Source of the DNA: Acidobacteriota bacterium
GTDB lineage: Bacteria > Acidobacteriota > Blastocatellia > Pyrinomonadales > Pyrinomonadaceae
DNA: 64,000 nt
Assembly: GCA_003222895.1 (NCBI GenBank)
Contig: QHXI01000064.1
Location: 16,172 to 80,171, forward strand
Direction of reading: 5' to 3'
Below the pieces are notes generated by a model that was not told the origin of the DNA, did not search any database, and saw nothing but the letters and a program-made list of their open reading frames with translations. Below, one piece after another: positions 61,705 through 64,000 of the stretch. Position 1 is the first letter of the stretch, and the number at the start of each line of letters is the position of its first letter. The position numbers were made by a program, and so were the translations under genes.

Positions 61705-61926
61705 TTATTCGCTCAACGCGGGCTTCAGAATACTGTGTTGAATGGTCCGCTTAATCACAGGCTGGCCCGAGGCGAATGCTAGGGCTTCATCAAGATAGTA
61801 GCGAGTCGAGCGGCCATGTTTTGTGCGTCTCAGTACCTGGGTGCCGGCTTTTTTCCCTCGAATGGTTGACTCGGCCAACCCTGTGATTTCACTGACCTGT
61901 TTGGTTGTGATTTTCTTTCTGATCAT
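61705..61926 (-). CDS. AlpA-like helix-turn-helix protein
   Basis: 73 residues from the ATG at 61926; the longer frame upstream has no ribosome site. Residues 1-55 are a MerR/excisionase-type winged helix: KITTKQVSEITGLAESTIRG, KKAGTQVLRRTKHGRSTRYY and LDEALAFASGQ. Such proteins activate or direct integrase genes of islands. It lies about 145 bases upstream of the integrase on the same strand. Confidence 0.65.
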   Translation of the reverse strand: MIRKKITTKQVSEITGLAESTIRGKKAGTQVLRRTKHGRSTRYYLDEALAFASGQPVIKRTIQHSILKPALSE

Positions 61927-62227
61927 TGGTCGACGAATGTCCTTAGATTTGTGAGAAGATCTTCCAGTGGAAAGTTGCTCCTCCAGGCTTGGGAATGTGC
62001 ATGTTGTGTGCCGTGGGAGAGACGGTAAAATCCCCGTGAAATGCGAGTGGTTCTTGAGAGACACTGGGCGGACTGTGACCAAAAGTCCTACTTGGTTAAG
62101 GGCCGGATTGATCAGCGATTGGCGGTGGCTGAGAGGCGGAGGGGTTGTGCTCGGCGAAGGTAGAGAGGTACGGACAGGGGCTATTGGGAGGATCGGACAG
62201 GTACTGGGTGCGCACGGTCGTATACTT
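61927..62227. other. Region without recognised gene
   Basis: Open frames exist on both strands but none has family motifs or a ribosome site. I see no repeat, hairpin with T-tract or tRNA-like fold here. Confidence 0.5.
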
Positions 62228-62803
62228 CTATGATTCTATGAGCTTCGCGATTGAAACCTGCGTATATATATGAGTTGTGGATAGCCGCGCGTGGCCCAAG
62301 AGTTCCTGGATGTCTCGCAAATCAGCACCACTGTCAAGTAGATGGGTCGCGAAGGAATGCCGCAGCGCGTGCGGACTTATGTCATGAATCTGAGAGGAAA
62401 GGCGAACGTATTTCTCAACCATTCGTCCTACCGCTCTTGTTGTCATACGTATGCCCTGGTAATTAAGAATCAGCGCCTGGGCATTGGGCTCAGCTGTCGT
62501 CCGGTAACTGAGCGCCCACAACGCTCGCTTACCGGCGAAAGCGAGAAAGCCACATCTGTCATTAAGGAGTGGTTCCGATTCTCGTCTTATTGTGCTGCCA
62601 TTGTCTCGTGCCCGTCGTACTTCGGCGGCCATCCAAAACTGAATTATGTCGTCGTCCACGTCAGCCACGTACTTAATTTTTCGTGCTGTTGCAGCCCAAC
62701 GGCCAAAGCGTTCGAGCGTCAGAATGTGTCCCGGGTTGTCGCGCCAATACGTTGTGTCTTCTGAACGGCGGGAGGTTCGTTTGGAGTCCGCCAGATCCTT
62801 GTA
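62228..62803 (-). pseudogene. Tyrosine recombinase (XerC-like) with internal deletion
   Basis: The minus frame is open from 62803 (TGA at 62804-62806) to TAG at 62228. Its N-terminal part resembles a core-binding domain ([54 protein letters not shown]). The C-terminal part is XerC-like: [60 protein letters not shown] with His-x-x-Arg, His and Tyr. The Arg I box (TGxRxSE) and the surrounding region are missing, and no start codon precedes the first domain, so it is defective. Confidence 0.7.
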
Positions 62804-63114
62804 TCAAGCGATCGCTGTTTCAATGGAGGTCGGTTCTTGTTTCTTGGCTTCAGTTTGCCTAGCGTTCTTTGCGGCCTGCTGTTTGAATAGCACGCAAGGC
62901 TTCTTTTGCTTCGTCTCTTATGTTGAAGCTGAAATCCCTGACTTGCTTTCGAGATCCGTCAGGCTGTCGGAGTCAGGCGTGATATCCCCACGTTAACTTG
63001 CCCGAGCGCTTTTCTTGCCTGACTTGTCGAGTCCCTCTAGGCTTCCGATTTTTCTTTTCCATTGGTGTCAGCAACATTCAAGCCGCTAATTTTTTGAGCG
63101 GATTCTACTGCGAT

Positions 63115-63276
63115 TTATTGAGCAGGCAAGCTTTTCTCAAACTCATAGATTTCTTGCCGGATGAATCGAATCGCTCTGCCGAAGCGATAGCGCGGAACCT
63201 TGTTCGAATTTGCCTTTCGATGGTGGATGGCGCTTTCGGAGACTTTCCATCGGTCGGCGAGTTCCTTTGGTGTCAT
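63115..63276 (-). CDS. Small AlpA/excisionase-like HTH protein
   Basis: A 53-residue frame starting MTPKELADRWKVSESAIHHR and then KANSNKVPRYRFGRAIRF and EIYEFEKSLPAQ, the DNA-binding HTH_17 pattern. A GAGAG site lies 9 bases upstream. The frame stays open upstream to 63467 (about 64 more codons, EFFEIPKNAKEREEFERQYM) without a usable start, so it may be the C-terminal part of a longer, decayed gene. The plus-strand frame that covers this region has no family signals. Confidence 0.55.
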   Translation of the reverse strand: MTPKELADRWKVSESAIHHRKANSNKVPRYRFGRAIRFIRQEIYEFEKSLPAQ

Positions 63277-64000
63277 ATATTGTCTCTCAAATTCCTCGCG
63301 TTCTTTTGCGTTTTTCGGTATCTCGAAAAACTCGTGGGACGCTACCGTTTCCTCGGCTGGAATTCTGGCTTTTTTCTCGGTACGCTCATCTCTAGAGTGC
63401 CTCTCATGGAAGTAATCAAACCATCGCCGGAGAATCCCTTGGATTGCTCGGCGACAGCGACCTTGCAGAAGCTATGCCGCATTGATTTCTGCGATTTCTG
63501 CGGTTTTTCTTAGGAGTTTTGCTTGCGAGCGCACGTCGGGACCTGATGAGTGAGGTCATCTTTGCAAGCGGGAGGCTTAGGGATGAAGTCAGCCCCAGCC
63601 GTGTTCGCTGCAATTTCCTAGAACAATCGCCAGGAAGGGACCACTTAGTAGTGAAAACGCGAGGTGTGATAAAAGGTCAACAGCTGCTTCGGAAACTTTG
63701 CTTTCCTGCGGAAAGCAAAGTTTCCGTGTGATGTCTACCGGCGTTCTTGTTATTGATCGGTGCGGTTGGTTTGTAAATGCAAAAGATCAAATCAAGTGGT
63801 CTTGACTCACTTCTTTTTCGCGCTCGTGCGCATGTTTACGCGTTCGCTCGGTGCGACTAAATGAGTGCTCGTGTGTGCCGTACAAATCCTCGTGTTCAAC
63901 TTTGGGCGTAAGGTCAGGGTAAAGGGTGTGTAATCACTCATACTCATGAAATACGCGCTGATTGGCAGTCGTTGTAAGGTCCCTAGGTAGGTTCGAACAT
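63277..64000. other. Right edge without recognised gene
   Basis: Apart from the 5' open stretch of the small HTH frame and the hairpin at 63690-63726, I see no supported gene. The end at 63940-64000 has GGTTCGAAC, which resembles a tRNA T-loop, but the partner arms are not visible before the window ends. Confidence 0.4.
63690..63726. repeat. Perfect 17-bp hairpin
   Basis: CGGAAACTTTGCTTTCC (63690-63706), loop TGC, and its exact complement to 63726. No T-tract follows, so a terminator role is not assured; it could be a protein-binding site or a repeat hairpin like that at 11486-11526. Confidence 0.65.

Noticed and set aside
62342..62764. 140-residue plus-strand frame
   Set aside because: Antisense to the clear XerC-like sequence on the minus strand.
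62998..63513. 171-residue plus-strand frame
   Set aside because: It runs antisense to the AlpA-like HTH frame, has no family motifs and no ribosome site; hydrophobic composition is typical of antisense frames.
63940..64000. tRNA gene suggested by GGTTCGAAC
   Set aside because: No acceptor, D or anticodon arms could be paired before the window ends.

Overview
The window looks like a chromosomal segment of an Acidobacteriota member, probably Blastocatellia/Pyrinomonadales-like. There is no rRNA gene to settle this. The inference rests on the Oar-like TonB-dependent receptor at the left edge, DUF4386 and DUF885 family genes, a membrane-anchored Ser/Thr kinase, and many intergenic hairpins and heptanucleotide tandem repeats between genes of moderate GC.

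Left third (1-34381): carbohydrate use, centred on uronic-acid polymers. It holds a truncated TonB receptor, two ExuT-like MFS transporters, a heparinase II/III-like lyase, a minus-strand GH38 alpha-mannosidase/galactose mutarotase operon, a GH3 beta-glucosidase, an alginate-lyase-family enzyme, a ribose-type sugar ABC transporter whose ATPase gene is separated from its permease by an aldo/keto reductase and an L-fuconate dehydratase, a LacI regulator, and a DUF4861-GH88 unsaturated uronyl hydrolase. A near-complete unsaturated-uronate route follows: KduI/IolB-like isomerase, KdgF-like cupin, KduD, KDG kinase and KDPG aldolase, ending in pyruvate and glyceraldehyde-3-phosphate. A LarA-family racemase/epimerase sits next to it. 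Several gene remnants lie in this region (GH105, sodium:solute symporter, SGNH hydrolase), and a promoter plus a 16-bp LacI-type operator survives in front of the broken GH105 gene.

Middle (34382-43293): a full histidine operon, hisZ-G-D-C-B-H-F-IE-N-A, tightly packed and preceded by a textbook attenuator. A good promoter drives a 31-codon leader peptide with 11 histidines, followed by a terminator hairpin whose 5' arm is exactly complementary to a segment of the leader just past the His codons.

Right-middle (43294-60255): a MacB-type permease remnant, a ZnuCB-like metal ABC pair, a Ser/Thr kinase, a DUF885 protein, then a translation/cell-division block thrS-infC-rpmI-rplT-(secreted protein)-pheS-pheT-zapB-like-zapA-candidate 6S RNA-ymdB. 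infC appears to start at AUA, rplT lacks its usual N-terminal residues, and pheT carries an in-frame heptad-repeat insertion. A four-helix-bundle (23S-IVS-type) gene sits inside an inverted heptad repeat between ymdB and a thioesterase.

Right end (60256-64000): remains of an integrated element, with a tyrosine integrase, two small AlpA-like HTH proteins, a broken second recombinase and otherwise non-coding sequence.

The most distinctive feature is the interaction of short repeats with genes. Heptad STRR arrays, mostly as inverted pairs around a short loop, fill many intergenic gaps and have also altered the protein ends or interiors of pheT, fucD, infC and possibly rplT, while an interspersed inverted repeat supplies the tail of the KDPG aldolase.
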